DNA of 64,000 nucleotides from Streptomyces sp. NBC_00663. GTDB lineage: Bacteria > Actinomycetota > Actinomycetes > Streptomycetales > Streptomycetaceae. The notes beneath the pieces were generated by a model. The model did no database searches and was not told the origin of the DNA. It was given only the letters and a program-made list of their open reading frames with translations. Positions within the stretch are counted from its first letter, which is position 1. Each line of letters starts with the position of its first letter. Position numbers and translations under genes: made by a program. Below are positions 1-9,126 of this stretch, piece by piece. The stretch spans positions 186,001 to 250,000 of the forward strand of contig NZ_CP109027.1 of assembly GCF_036226885.1 (NCBI RefSeq), given 5' to 3'.

Positions 1-708
1 GGCATCGAGCACGTCGGCTCGGGCGCCGACCACCTGCTGTTCCTGCTCATGCTGCTCCTTCCGGCCCCACTGATGGCGGCCGGGGGCCGGTGGCGGGCCG
101 CAGCACCATCGGCGCGACGGAGTGTCGTCCGAGTCGTGCACGTGGTCACCGCCTTCGCGATCGGTCACTCCCTCACCCTGGCGGCCGCGGCCGCCGGACT
201 GCTCGACGTGCCGTCCCGGCCGGTCGAGACGCTGATCGCCCTTTCGATCGCGGTGTCCGCCGTCCATGCCGTACGACCGCTGGCTGCGCGGGGTGAGGTG
301 CTCATCGCCGCCGGTTTCGGCCTCGTCCACGGGCTGGCGTTCGCCTCGCTCATCGGCGACCTCGGCCTGGCCCGTGGCTCGCTGGTGACCACGCTGCTCG
401 GCTTCAACCTGGGCATCGAGCTGACCCAGTTGCTCGTCGTCGCCCTGCTGATGCCGTCGCTGCTCGTCCTGGCGCGCACCGGGGCCTACACCGCGTTCCG
501 CGTCGGCGTGGCCGGCGTCGGCCTGGTGTTCTCGGTGTCCTGGATGCTGGAACGGGCGGGGCTGACTCCCACCGACCCGTTCGCGGGCGTACAGACGTGG
601 CTGGTCCAGAACCCTCTGCTCATCGCCGCGGCGGTCGCGGCCCTCGCCTTCGCCGCCCGGCGCCCCGCACTCCCACCGCTCGCCCGGCGCGTGCGGCCGC
701 GCCGTTGA
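1..708 (+). CDS. HupE/UreJ-like membrane protein, 5' end outside the window
   Basis: The reading frame is open from the first base, so the gene begins upstream; the ATG at 49 is internal. The first codons read GIEHVGSGADHLLFLL, the opening motif of HupE/UreJ-type membrane proteins, with acidic and histidine residues in the first membrane segment. About six hydrophobic segments follow, and a second family-like motif, GFGLVHGLAFASLI, lies near residue 105. Family members are thought to move or bind nickel or cobalt, or remain uncharacterised in actinomycetes. The tail is Arg/Pro-rich. No neighbour on the same strand helps to define the role. The family call is fairly safe; the substrate is unknown. 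Confidence 0.75.
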   Translation, partial: GIEHVGSGADHLLFLLMLLLPAPLMAAGGRWRAAAPSARRSVVRVVHVVTAFAIGHSLTLAAAAAGLLDVPSRPVETLIALSIAVSAVHAVRPLAARGEVLIAAGFGLVHGLAFASLIGDLGLARGSLVTTLLGFNLGIELTQLLVVALLMPSLLVLARTGAYTAFRVGVAGVGLVFSVSWMLERAGLTPTDPFAGVQTWLVQNPLLIAAAVAALAFAARRPALPPLARRVRPRR

Positions 709-738
709 CGACGGCCGTGCGCACCGGGCGTGGTGGGT

Positions 739-1947
739 TCAGCTCCTCGCGGGTACGCCGACGGCGCCACCGAGCAGAGGGAGTTCCGCGACGACCTCGA
801 AACCGCCCAGAGGCCGGGGGCCCGCAAGCAGCCGGCCGCCGGCCGAGCGGGCCCGCTCGTGCATACCGGTGAGCCCGAAACCGCCGTTCGGGACAGGGTG
901 GTCGACGTGTTCCCGGACTCCGTCGTTGATGACCGTGACGATCAGCCGGTCACAGGTGTAGGCGAGCCGGACCTCGGCGGACCGGGTGGCGGCGTGCTTG
1001 GTGACGTTGGTGAGCGCCTCCTGCACGATGCGGTAAGCGGCGAGACCGGCACCGGCCGCGAGCTGTCGCGGCCGCCCTTCCTCGGTGACGGACACCGAGA
1101 GACCAGCTCCTTCGAAGGAGGCTGCCAGGTCGGAAAGCCGGGAGAGCGAGACGATGGCCTCCCGCGGTTCCTCGGATCCGTTCGCGTCGCGCAGCAGTCC
1201 CACGGTGGCCTTGAGTTCGCGCAGCGCCGAGGTGGCGGTGCCCGTGAGCTCGGCGGCCAGTCGCTCGGCGTCGTCGGGCCGGGTGCGCAGGAAGCGGACG
1301 ACGGCCTCCGCCTGGACCTTGGTGAGGACGAGGTGGTGGGCGACGACGTCGTGCAGGTCGCGGGCGATACGCAGGCGTTCCTCGGTGACCCGGCGCCGCG
1401 CTTCCTCGTCCCGGACGCGCTCGGCGTGCTCGGCGCGGGCCCGTTCGGCTTCCAGACAGGCCCTGTGCAGCCGGTTCACGGTGCCCGCGGACGTGGGCAG
1501 CAGCAGCCAGAAGGCGGGGCCGAGCAGCTTGACGACCAGGGGCTCGTAGGCCGGGCCGGCGATCAGCGCCGTGCAGGTCAGCAACGCGACGCCGGTGAAC
1601 GCGAAGGCGTTCGCGGTCCCTCGGCCGGTGCGGGCGGCCAGCGAGTACAGCGCGGCCATCAGGGGTCCCAGCAGGAGGGGCGTGACGAGATACCCGAGCC
1701 CGACCGCGGCCGTGGCACAGCCGAGGGCCACCGCCACCGCCGCCCGCGGACGGGTGCGACGCCACAGGAGGAAAGCGCAGGGGACAGCGGACAGCATGAA
1801 GCCCGGCCACCACGGGAGGGCGAGGCCGTGTCCCGGGAACGTGAGCGAACTGGCGGGGCAGGCACAGGCGAGGAGGAGGACGGCGGCGAGCGCGGCGTCG
1901 ACGCGGCGGGGGCGGCAGTGCAGATACCGCTTCAGGTTGTCGATCAT
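739..1947 (-). CDS. NarL-type sensor histidine kinase
   Basis: A two-component sensor kinase of the HisKA_3 (NarL/DesK) class, about 402 residues from the ATG at 1947. The open frame continues upstream to 2217, but that stretch is Arg/Pro-rich and unlike protein. Four to five hydrophobic segments fill residues 15-150. The phospho-acceptor box ARDLHDVVAHH follows, with the His near residue 199, then the N-box region IVQEALTNVTKHA and the GFGLTGMHERA ATP lid of the C-terminal HATPase. The kinase should autophosphorylate in response to a membrane signal and pass phosphate to a NarL-type regulator. No cognate response regulator is adjacent, so it is an orphan within this window. The start has only a weak ribosome site. 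Confidence 0.85.
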   Translation of the reverse strand: MIDNLKRYLHCRPRRVDAALAAVLLLACACPASSLTFPGHGLALPWWPGFMLSAVPCAFLLWRRTRPRAAVAVALGCATAAVGLGYLVTPLLLGPLMAALYSLAARTGRGTANAFAFTGVALLTCTALIAGPAYEPLVVKLLGPAFWLLLPTSAGTVNRLHRACLEAERARAEHAERVRDEEARRRVTEERLRIARDLHDVVAHHLVLTKVQAEAVVRFLRTRPDDAERLAAELTGTATSALRELKATVGLLRDANGSEEPREAIVSLSRLSDLAASFEGAGLSVSVTEEGRPRQLAAGAGLAAYRIVQEALTNVTKHAATRSAEVRLAYTCDRLIVTVINDGVREHVDHPVPNGGFGLTGMHERARSAGGRLLAGPRPLGGFEVVAELPLLGGAVGVPARS

Positions 1948-2292
1948 GGGGAGGGTTTCTGTCCGGTGGCGGGACGGCGGGAGGTCGGCCCCGTGGGGAG
2001 AGCTCGGAACTGACCTCGGGCGAGCGGCCCGTCGGCGCCGGGCCGAAGGAGCCGCCCGGAGTCCCGGGGCCATCCGCTGCCGCCGAGCGGACCCGGCGGA
2101 GTCCACCGCGGTTCGGCAACGCCCCGAGGGGCGCGGGGACGCATTGCTGTGCGGCTCCGCCGCGACGGGGGGGCGCTCCGCCCGCGCGAGTGGCGAGCGC
2201 GGGGAGCGACCGGCCACGACGGCGCCGCAGCCGAACCATGCCCCGGCCCGGCCCCGTGGCGGAGCCGCATATCGGCACGGCCGGCGGAGCGC
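1948..2292. other. Intergenic stretch without a recognised gene
   Basis: About 345 bases between the kinase start and the dehydrogenase stop. Frames are open on both strands, but their translations are Arg/Pro-rich, as expected of out-of-frame GC-rich DNA. No RNA gene, terminator or repeat was recognised. Confidence 0.5.
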
Positions 2293-3336
2293 CTACGCGT
2301 CGAGGGTGACGACGACCTTCTCGGCGGCGCCCGGGGTGAGGGCGAGCTCGTAGGCCCGCTCGGCATCGGAGAAGGGGACGCGGTGGCTGATCAGTCTGGC
2401 GAACCGCTCCTGGTGCTCGGCGAGTTCGGGCGTGACCTCGAAGATCTCGGTCGGGTAGCCCTGGGAGGCGACGAGGGTCAGCTCGCTGCGGAGCATGCCG
2501 CCGAGGTCGATCTCGGACCCCTTCTTCTGTACGGCGACCATGACCAGCTTGGCGTGCCACTTGGCATTGGCGATCACGGTGTCGAAGACGGCCGGCGCAC
2601 CGGCCGCGTCGATGTAGATGTCGGTGCCCGGCCGGGGCTGGCCGAGGGCGTTGGCGGCCTGGCCGTGCAGCTCGGTCAGGCGCGCGGTCATGTCCTCCTG
2701 GGCGGAGTCGATGACGGCGTCCGCCCCGACGGCCAGGGCCTTCTCCAGCCGGGCGGGGATGACGTCGGCCACCACCACGTGCCGCACGCCGCGCAGCTTG
2801 AGCCAGATGGCCGCCCCGAGTCCGATCGGGCCGGCGCCGAAGACGACGACCCGGTCGTCCGGGCCGGCCTCCGAGCGGTTGACGCAGTGCCGGGCGACGG
2901 CCATGGGCTCGTTCAGCGCGGCGACCGCGAAGGGCACGGTGTCGGGGAAGGTCGCCAGGTTCTTGCCGAGTTCGGCGTTCTCGATGAGCAGGTACTCGCT
3001 CATCGCGCCGTACCGGCCGCCGCAGCCGATGAGGCCGCTGGGGTGGTCCGTCGGGTCGACCACCACCCGGTCGCCCGCCTTGAGGCCGGTGACCTCGGCA
3101 CCGACCTCGACGATCTCCCCGGCCGGCTCGTGGCCGAGCGGCACCGGGACCAGTTCCCCGCCCAGATGCGCCCGTGCGGGCATGCCGCCCATGTGCAGGA
3201 AGGACACGTCGGTACCGCAGATGCCGCAGGCGCGGATGCGGACAAGGGCGTCCTTCGGGCCGGGTACGGGACGCTCGACGTCCAGCACCTCGACCTTGCC
3301 GACACCGGCGGTCCAGAGGGACTTCATCGTGGCCAT
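2293..3336 (-). CDS. Zinc-dependent medium-chain alcohol/polyol dehydrogenase
   Basis: A 347-residue MDR-superfamily dehydrogenase. The GroES-like half has RACGICGTD near residue 37 (catalytic-zinc Cys) and the GHEPAGEIVEVG motif near residue 68. The four clustered cysteines of the structural zinc site are absent, as in some sorbitol/threonine-type members. The Rossmann half has VVVFGAGPIGLG near residue 165, and an Asp after the second strand (VVADV) suggests NAD preference. It should oxidise a secondary alcohol or polyol to a ketone. Upstream on the same strand are an apiosidase-like enzyme and a LacI remnant, so the group may once have been a sugar-use locus. A perfect palindrome lies between this gene and its upstream neighbour. 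Confidence 0.85.
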   Translation of the reverse strand: MATMKSLWTAGVGKVEVLDVERPVPGPKDALVRIRACGICGTDVSFLHMGGMPARAHLGGELVPVPLGHEPAGEIVEVGAEVTGLKAGDRVVVDPTDHPSGLIGCGGRYGAMSEYLLIENAELGKNLATFPDTVPFAVAALNEPMAVARHCVNRSEAGPDDRVVVFGAGPIGLGAAIWLKLRGVRHVVVADVIPARLEKALAVGADAVIDSAQEDMTARLTELHGQAANALGQPRPGTDIYIDAAGAPAVFDTVIANAKWHAKLVMVAVQKKGSEIDLGGMLRSELTLVASQGYPTEIFEVTPELAEHQERFARLISHRVPFSDAERAYELALTPGAAEKVVVTLDA

Positions 3337-3509
3337 GGAGGGGGGGAACCTTTCCTTGGGGACCGCTTCTGCGGGTGCTGCGGTCTCTGGTGCTGGGCGC
3401 CGATCCCCGTCCCCACGGGTTCGGCGTCCTCAGGGGCCTCCGTTCAGGCGCCCGCACACCTCGACGATCTCGCGGTCCGTGCGCCGCCGCGAGGGAGTGG
3501 CCTCCCGGA

Positions 3510-3537
3510 CGGGAGGTGTAGTCGACTACACCTCCCG
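3510..3537. promoter_or_regulatory. 28-bp perfect palindrome, candidate operator
   Basis: The half-site GGGAGGTGTAGTC is followed immediately by its exact complement, with one further C/G pair outside. With no loop it looks like a dimeric repressor site rather than a terminator. It lies about 175 bp upstream of the dehydrogenase start and after the apiosidase-like gene stop. The central CG and TGTAG...CTACA pattern would suit a LacI or GntR protein; a LacI remnant is two genes away. Confidence 0.55.
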
Positions 3538-3604
3538 CGGACGGACCGTCGCGGCACGGCGGCGTCCACCGTCCGGTCCCGCCGCGGCGCCTCTGCCCAA
3601 GCCG

Positions 3605-5146
3605 TCAGGCGTCGTGACAGACGAAGACGAGTGGCGTGCCGCCCTTGCCCGGAACGGTCAGGTCGTCGGCGCCGCGCACGCCCTGGCCCACCGTCTCTCC
3701 CGTCCGCGGATCGACGACCCGGTAGGAGCGCGGAAACGTCTTCGCGGTCTCGGGGTTCAGCCGCAGCGGTCCACCGTGTTCGGCGTAGGCGATGTACAGG
3801 GTGCCGTCCGGGGAGTTCAGGGCTCTGCCGGCCATCGCGCGGTCCCGGTCCGGGCGCATGTCAGTCGTCGGCAGCCCGTCCAGGACACGGCCGACCAGGC
3901 CGACGTAGCGGGAGCCCTCGAAGTCCAGCGCTTCCCGCCAGCCGCAGTCCGGGGCGAGGAAGTACGGCTCGTGGTCACCCTCCTCGGCGTGCAGTCGCCA
4001 CTGCCACAGGCTTCCCGCGCCGTAGACGACGCCCATGGTGCCGCCGGCGCACAGGTTGGACCAGGCCTCGTGGCCCTGCCACCAGCCGGCGGCTTTCCCC
4101 GTCTCCCCAGAGTTCTCGTAGGTGGGTTCGCCGTTGGCGACGCCCTTGTCCGGTTCGTTGCGCCACATGTCGGCGACCCGCTCGGGCAGGTGCTCTCCGA
4201 AGTGGCCGGTCTGGCACCACTGGAAGTCGAGCCAGACGGCGTCCTGATGGGCGCGGCCACGGCCGTGCGGCCGGTAGTGAAGGCCGCAGGGTTGGCCGTA
4301 CGCGTCCCACGCCTCGATCTCTTCGCCGCCGGCGGCGACCTGCGGCTCCTCGCCGGAACCGTCCGCGCCCACCAGGTAGACGACGGGACGGGCGCCGTAA
4401 CGGGCCACCAGGTAGCGGCAGTAGCGCGCGTATTCCTCCGGCGACACCACCGTGCCCGCCACCGACCGTCCCTTCCAGCCGAACCCCTGGAAGACGGGCT
4501 GCAGGACGGGGACGATGCCGTGATCGTGGAGGATGTCCAACAGCCCGTCCAGATACTGGAAGTAGGCGGGGTCGAGGTGCGCGAGGCGGCCGTGCTCCAG
4601 GTCTTCGAAGCCGACGCCGAAGCCTTCGTCCTCGGTACGGTCGCGGGGGCCTCTCGCGTGCATGTCTGGCTGCACGCTCATGAGCAGGGCGGCGTTGAAC
4701 CCCTTCGCGGCGCGGTCCGCGGCGTAGATGCGCACGTCATCGGGCGTGGCCCGCCAGGGCAGCGCCCAGGCCGTGTCGGCGACGAGGAGGGCGGGCGTGC
4801 CGTCGGCGTGCACCAGGCTGCGGGCGCCCGGGGACATGCGCCAGAAGCCGTGGCGTTCGAAGCGACGGGCGGACTCGGCCGCCGCCACGGTGAGTTCACC
4901 GGTGCGGCCGACGAGTCCGGAGTCGTCGACGTTGCCGTCCGTGTGCCACGTCCAGACTCCCGGAGCCGGCGCGGCGAACCGCAGGCGCCAGGTGGAGCCA
5001 CTGTCCCAAAAGGCGGGGCGACGCAGGACGATTCCGGTGGGCCGGTGCGTGAAGTCGGCCCACAGCTCGACGTCCGGGTACGGGTCGGGGTGGTCGCGTT
5101 CGGCGATGAGGGACAGCTCGGTCCGGTGCCAGGCGTGGAGGGTCAT
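3605..5146 (-). CDS. DUF5060/DUF4038 apiosidase-like glycoside hydrolase
   Basis: A 513-residue protein built like the apiosidase-like family. An N-terminal beta domain (about residues 10-95, with FWDSGSTWRLRFAAPAPGVWTW) matches DUF5060. A TIM-barrel DUF4038-like domain follows (about 110-400, with PALLVADTAWALPWRAT near 120 and NGEPTYENSG near 345). A small C-terminal beta domain completes it. Such enzymes cut terminal apiose or related glycosides from plant polymers. No signal peptide is seen, so it may act on imported oligosaccharides. The neighbouring LacI fragment and dehydrogenase fit a carbohydrate locus. The start at 5146 has a GAGGA box just upstream. The exact substrate is not readable. 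Confidence 0.8.
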   Translation of the reverse strand: MTLHAWHRTELSLIAERDHPDPYPDVELWADFTHRPTGIVLRRPAFWDSGSTWRLRFAAPAPGVWTWHTDGNVDDSGLVGRTGELTVAAAESARRFERHGFWRMSPGARSLVHADGTPALLVADTAWALPWRATPDDVRIYAADRAAKGFNAALLMSVQPDMHARGPRDRTEDEGFGVGFEDLEHGRLAHLDPAYFQYLDGLLDILHDHGIVPVLQPVFQGFGWKGRSVAGTVVSPEEYARYCRYLVARYGARPVVYLVGADGSGEEPQVAAGGEEIEAWDAYGQPCGLHYRPHGRGRAHQDAVWLDFQWCQTGHFGEHLPERVADMWRNEPDKGVANGEPTYENSGETGKAAGWWQGHEAWSNLCAGGTMGVVYGAGSLWQWRLHAEEGDHEPYFLAPDCGWREALDFEGSRYVGLVGRVLDGLPTTDMRPDRDRAMAGRALNSPDGTLYIAYAEHGGPLRLNPETAKTFPRSYRVVDPRTGETVGQGVRGADDLTVPGKGGTPLVFVCHDA

Positions 5147-5233
5147 GGGCGTGGGTCCTCGGGTGAACGGGAAGCTCCGGAGGCACGGCGCTTCGAACGG
5201 TCGAGCGGGTGGACGACGGCGCTCGCCGTCACC

Positions 5234-5575
5234 TCACTTGTGCGGCCGCACCGACTCCCGGATCACCAACTGGGTGCTCAGGACGACATGGTCGTCGCCC
5301 GTGATGGCATCCTCGCAGTCGAGCGCCAGGCGTACGGCGGTCCCCCCGAGTTCCTCGTACGGGACCCGGACCGTGGTGAGGGACGGCGTCAGATCCGCCG
5401 CATAGGGAACGTCGTCGAAGCCGATGAGCGAGACGTCACGGGGCACCCGCAGGCTCGCCTCGCGCAGGGCTGCCATCGCGCCGACGGCGATCGCGTCGGT
5501 ACCGGCCAGGACCGCGGTGAAGTCGACGTCGGCATCCAGCGCGTCACGCACTCGGCGATAGCGGTTCCCAACTCC
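5234..5575 (-). pseudogene. LacI-family regulator, C-terminal fragment
   Basis: About 105 residues carry the typical end of a LacI/PurR ligand-binding domain: DFTAVLAGTDAIAVGAMAAL, then VPRDVSLIGFDDVPYA and the LTTVRVPYEELG strand. The DNA-binding helix-turn-helix and the first two thirds of the sensor domain are missing. Upstream of about 5575 the same frame no longer resembles the family. The likely original target is the apiosidase-like gene just downstream on the same strand. The remnant cannot bind DNA as it stands. Confidence 0.8.
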
Positions 5576-5765
5576 ACGCCGGCGAGAACAGGGAACCGCA
5601 CGACGTTTCGATGCACGAATGTCACCCCACCCAACGCGCAGAAATCGGCGCGGTCACGCCAGCGTCAGCCGCCCACGTCAGCGCGACGCTTCATGCCGTC
5701 ACCACCAGACCGAGGTTCGGACACAGGTACTCACACTCACCTTTTCTGACCTGCCCCCGCCCCTT

Positions 5766-6260
5766 CTACCAGGTGATCACGGCGTGGCCGTTGGCTCCCG
5801 CCAGCACTAGCGCGTCGGCTCCGGGGGTGCCGTCGGTGCCGTCGGTCCCGTTCGGCGGGCTGCCGTACGTGGGATGGCCGCCTGCGCCGCCCTTGCCGCG
5901 GTCCATGTTGCGGTAGCGGTTGAGGGCGCCGGTCAGGCCGGTGCGCTCGAACTCCCCGGCGTAGACGTCGAGGTCGTCCTTGCTCACCCAGGCCGGGAGA
6001 ACCCCTGTCGGGAAGCGGTCGCGCAGCCGGCCGTCGGCGCGGGCGACGAAGTGGGGGTCGGGCTCGCCCTGGGCGGGCATGGTGTCGGCGGACAGGGCCG
6101 CGTAGAAGCCCGCGAGCCAGCCCCGGACGTCGGGCTCGATCTCCGCCTCGGCGCGGCCGGGCTTTGGGAAGTCGGAGACGTAGAACTCCTGCTCGGGGCT
6201 GCCGATCTGGCCGAAGATGTCAGTCAGGCGGTCGAGGAGATCGGCGGGTCCCTCGCACAC
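5766..6260 (-). pseudogene. Epoxide hydrolase fragment joined to a Gly-rich tail
   Basis: Residues 15-115 match the cap and middle region of bacterial alpha/beta epoxide hydrolases: YVSDFPKPGRAEAEIEPDVR, then VLPAWVSKDDLDVYAGEFER and GALNRYRNMDR. The nucleophile region before it and the catalytic His region after it are absent. From about residue 118 the frame changes to a Gly/Thr/Asp-rich collagen-like tail ending in HAVITW, the usual end of unrelated glycine-rich secreted proteins. This is a junction between two broken genes rather than a working enzyme. Confidence 0.7.
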
Positions 6261-6331
6261 CGCGAGCGCGGGGCACAGAGCTGGTGAATGCTTGACCTAT
6301 ATCCCATCTCTTGAACGGGGAGACGAATACC

Positions 6332-6820
6332 GTGACCGATCTCGACCCTTTCACCGATCTGCTCGACTACCCGATGTACGTCGTGACCACGCAGGCCGAC
6401 GGGGAAAGGGCCGGATGTCTGGTCGGATTCGCCTCGCAGTGCTCGATTCGGCCCGCCCGGTTCATGGTCTGGCTGTCCAAAGCCAACCGGACCTACCGTG
6501 TAGCCGAGCGCGCCGACCGACTCGCGGTCCATCTTCTGCACCACGGCCAGGACCGGCTGGCCCGGCTCTTCGGCGGTGAAACCGGCGACCACACCGACAA
6601 GTTCACCCAGGTCCCGTGGCACGCGGGACCGGGCGGTCTACCGGTTCTGGACGAGGCTCCCGCCTGGTTTGTCGGCCGCGTGGAGAACCGGATCGATGGC
6701 GGCGACCACGTCGGTTTCCTGCTCACCCCTGAGGCGGCGGAAGGTCTCACGGGCAGCCGCACCCCCGTGCTGACATTGAGCGACACCCATGACATCGCTC
6801 CGGGCCACCCAGCGAACTGA
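6332..6820 (+). CDS. Flavin reductase-like domain protein
   Basis: A protein of about 162 residues with the FMN-binding split-barrel fold of flavin reductases: MYVVTTQADGERAGCLVGFASQ near residue 12, then RFMVWLSKANRTYRVAERAD and FGGETGDHTDKF. Relatives reduce flavin with NAD(P)H for a partner monooxygenase or reduce substrates directly. The GTG at 6332 is preferred over the TTG at 6311 because a GGGGAGA box sits about 10 bases upstream of it. The gene stands alone between remnants and its partner is not visible here. Confidence 0.8.
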   Translation: MTDLDPFTDLLDYPMYVVTTQADGERAGCLVGFASQCSIRPARFMVWLSKANRTYRVAERADRLAVHLLHHGQDRLARLFGGETGDHTDKFTQVPWHAGPGGLPVLDEAPAWFVGRVENRIDGGDHVGFLLTPEAAEGLTGSRTPVLTLSDTHDIAPGHPAN

Positions 6821-6839
6821 GCGGCACGCCCTGGTCGTC

Positions 6840-7285
6840 GCGATCCTCCTCGATCACGATCCGCCGGTGCACTACATCTCTGGCCGGGCAATCCACGCCC
6901 GACTCGGACGACCATCTCGGCGAAAGCAGCACCGATGCCACCGTCGTCAGCGCCGACCAGGGCCGCACTCCTTTTCACACCAGCGACGAGACCCTCGCCG
7001 ACCTCCGGATCCTCACCGGCCGTCGCACAGGCCTGGTCGCCGACCGCACCCACACCCTCAGCCCGCTCCGCGCCCAGCTCAACTGGCATCTCCCCCTCGA
7101 GTGGGCACTGGACCTCACCATCGCCAGCCTGTTCATGCTATTGACCGGCTATCAGACTCCGGCGACTCTGCGCCGGACCGGCAGGAGAGGCTCGTGACCT
7201 GGCTGCGCAATCGCAAGGTTCCGTGTGCTGACCGCGCGCCGGATCAACAGGTACGGGCTGATGCAGAGGCTCACTCGCCCTGACG
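6840..7285 (+). pseudogene. IS110-family transposase remnant
   Basis: Several frames together spell pieces of an IS110 transposase. The end of the DEDD domain (HYISGRAIHARLG, then ATVVSADQGRTPF) is followed by LADLRILTGRRTGLVADRT and LFMLLTGYQTPATLRR, the linker before the second domain, and by LVTWLRNRKVPCAD in another frame. At least two frameshifts separate the parts; the start and the C-terminal Ser-containing domain are missing. The copy is dead. Confidence 0.75.
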
Positions 7286-7631
7286 GCACGGATCGCCGTG
7301 GCGGTGGACTGCCTTCCAAGTACCGCCTTCCTCACGGAAGACCGTGGTCGCTCGCGAGGCGTAGGACGTCGGGACACCGCTGGCCGTGGCAGTGATCCGC
7401 TCAATGGCGACCACTCCAACGATGTGCATTCGGTTAAGCGGCCGGCCACCCAGTCGAACCTGAGGCTCACCTCCGACCAGCGGTACGGCTCGCCTCGGCG
7501 CCGAACAAGGTGACCGGATCCCCCTGCGACCACAGGGCCTTGCGAGGGCGGGCATCGACCCGGTGCAGCGCGATCCCCGCCACACGCAAGCGCGGCAGGA
7601 CATCAGCCAGGAAGTCGTCGACCTCGGACAT
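7271..7631 (-). pseudogene. SnoaL/NTF2-like protein with two frameshifts
   Basis: Three successive frames rebuild one NTF2-like protein. From the ATG at 7631 comes MSEVDDFLADVLPRL and then ALWSQGDPVTLFGAE. A second frame near 7480 gives EVSLRFDWVAGRLTECTS. A third frame gives SYASRATTVFREEGGTWK and VHRHGDP, the usual end of such proteins. The order and spacing match a full domain of about 130 residues, so this was one gene now broken twice, unless the shifts are assembly errors. Confidence 0.7.
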
Positions 7632-7682
7632 AGCCGTCAATGTGGCATGCCCCCGAGGTCGACCGTCTTTCCGTTGCCCGGT

Positions 7683-8097
7683 CTAGCGGTGACTGTCGAC
7701 CTGGGTGATCTCCACCTTCACATCCGTCGAGGACGAATCGGTACTGATCCGCGACGGGGTGAATGTCAGGTCGTCCTGGTTCGTCAGCTCGGCCGTCGCG
7801 ACCACCGGTCCCGATTCGTCTCCCTCGATCTCGTAGGTGATCTCGTACACCACATCGGGGTCGATGTCGGCGCTGTCCCCGACCAGCGTCAGGTCCGGCT
7901 CGACGGTGAGGAGACAGCCTGCCGATCCAAAGCACTGCCGAGACGTGGTCTGCAACTCGATCGGGAAGTCGTCCGAACCGAGTTCGGCATACGTCGGCTC
8001 CGCGTCCACCTCCTCGGCACTCTCCTCCGTGACAGGGGAACTCGGGGCACTCGAAGAGGCCGCTGTCGACGTGTCCGGGCCACTGCCGTCGGACCGT
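7683..8097 (-). pseudogene. Membrane-anchored protein, C-terminal half, split by the composite element
   Basis: This half encodes a Ser/Thr-rich linker and then an acidic beta-rich domain containing FPIELQTTSRQCFGSAGCLL and DPDVVYEITYEIEGDES, with two Cys that could form a disulfide. It ends in VEITQVDSHR. The frame stops resembling protein at 8097, where the inserted element begins. The missing N-terminal half lies at 12126-12270 on the same strand. Removing 8098-12125 plus one copy of the 3-bp duplication joins the halves in frame (GILVA-R-SDGSGPD). The function of this extracellular domain is not recognised. Confidence 0.85.
8095..8097. repeat. Left copy of 3-bp target-site duplication (CGT)
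   Basis: CGT directly precedes the left terminal GAGCCTTTTCC of the element and recurs at 12126-12128 after the right terminal GGGCTC. A 3-bp duplication suits IS1031-type members of the IS5 family, and its removal restores the split gene's frame. Confidence 0.75.
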
Positions 8098-8981
8098 GAG
8101 CCTTTTCCATCTTGATCAGGTGGCGAGTTCGAGGGCGACGACGGCACGGACGGCGGCTGTGATCCGGGTGGTGCTGCAGCGGAGCTTCCGCAGGAGCCGC
8201 TAGGACTTGAGTATGGCCATGGCGCGTTCGCCGAGGCTGCGAATCTTGGCGTGATCGCGGTTGTGGTGTCGGCGCCAGCCACGGAGGTGCTTGCCACGGA
8301 TCGGGACACGGAGCGCAGGGCCGGCGCCCAGGTACGCCTTGTCGGCCCAGCACTTGATGTCGTCTACGGCGAGGGCGGCGGGTATGCCGTGGTTCCGGGC
8401 CGCGGTCAGGTCGTGTGTGGCTCCCGGCAGTGCGTCCGAGGCCCAGATCAGGCGCCCGGCGGGATCGGCGAGGACTTGCACGTTCATCCCGTGGTGCTTC
8501 TTCTTCCCGGAGTAGTACGGCTGGTCGGCGGCGATACGGTCGATGGGTAGCACGGTGCCGTCGAGGATCGCGTACGCCTTCTTCCGGACGGTCGTCATGG
8601 CCTGTTGCAGCGTGGGCGCGAGGGCGGCCAGTAGGTCGACGGCCTCGCGTATGTAGCGGTAGGCCGTGGCGATCCCGATGCGGAAGCCCGCGGCAAGGCG
8701 GGCGTAGGTGTCGCCGCAGCGTAGGTGGGCCAGGACGAGCAGGGCCTGCCGACCGCAGGTCAGGCGACGCCAGCGCGAACCGATCCGACGACGGTGATCT
8801 GCGAGAAGACCGGAAAGATGCCGCAGAGTGCGGCTGGACAGATCGATGCCGGACGGGTAGACAAGCACGCGAAAGCTCCTGGCGGACTGGTGATCTTGGT
8901 CGTGAACCCGTCTACCAGGAGCTTTCTTCATGCCCTCCGCCAGGGCTGCCAGCCCAACCACCCGTCAGGTTGGAAAGGCTC
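8098..8981 (-). mobile_element. IS5-family insertion sequence, left copy (884 bp)
   Basis: The ends are GAGCCTTTTCCATCTTG at 8098 and, inverted, GAGCCTTTCCAACCTGA ending at 8981; they differ by one inserted T and a few substitutions. The size is right for the IS5/IS1031 group. A single transposase gene fills most of it. Confidence 0.75.
8116..8868 (-). pseudogene. IS5-family DDE transposase with an internal TAG
   Basis: The protein starts at about the GTG at 8868 (VLVYPSGIDLSSRTLRHL). It has an N-terminal HTH (LARLAAGFRIGIATAYRYI-like) and a DDE_Tnp_4 catalytic core: AILDGTVLPIDR, DALPGATHDLTAAR and CWADKAYLGAG. After AKIRSLGERAMAILKS a TAG at 8200-8202 stands where the right-hand copy has TGG (Trp). 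The family-like tail RLLRKLRCSTTRITAAVRAV continues in the same frame to a TGA at 8116. The truncated form lacks about 28 residues. Confidence 0.75.
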
Positions 8982-9126
8982 ACTGCCCAAGATCCACTTT
9001 CGATACACGGTCTAGCAGGCCGCGCCGGTTCGGTGGACCTCGGCAATCCACTGGCGCGAGGGCGCTGTCGGGTCATATCCTGATCCGTTCTTCGATGATC
9101 AACTACCACACGGAGGCTGCGAGTTG

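Noticed and set aside
950..3457. Very long open frames overlapping the kinase and dehydrogenase on both strands
   Set aside because: Their translations are Arg/Pro/Gly-rich without domains, and they lie antisense or out of frame to well-recognised genes. High GC removes stop codons and makes such frames.
2149..5749. Plus-strand open frames of 800-1000 codons opposite the dehydrogenase and apiosidase-like genes
   Set aside because: The opposite strand has clear family motifs and the plus-strand translations resemble reversed-strand composition only.
9124..9126. TTG at 9124 as the start of HEPN protein A
   Set aside because: The ATG immediately after it at 9127 is better spaced from GGAGG.
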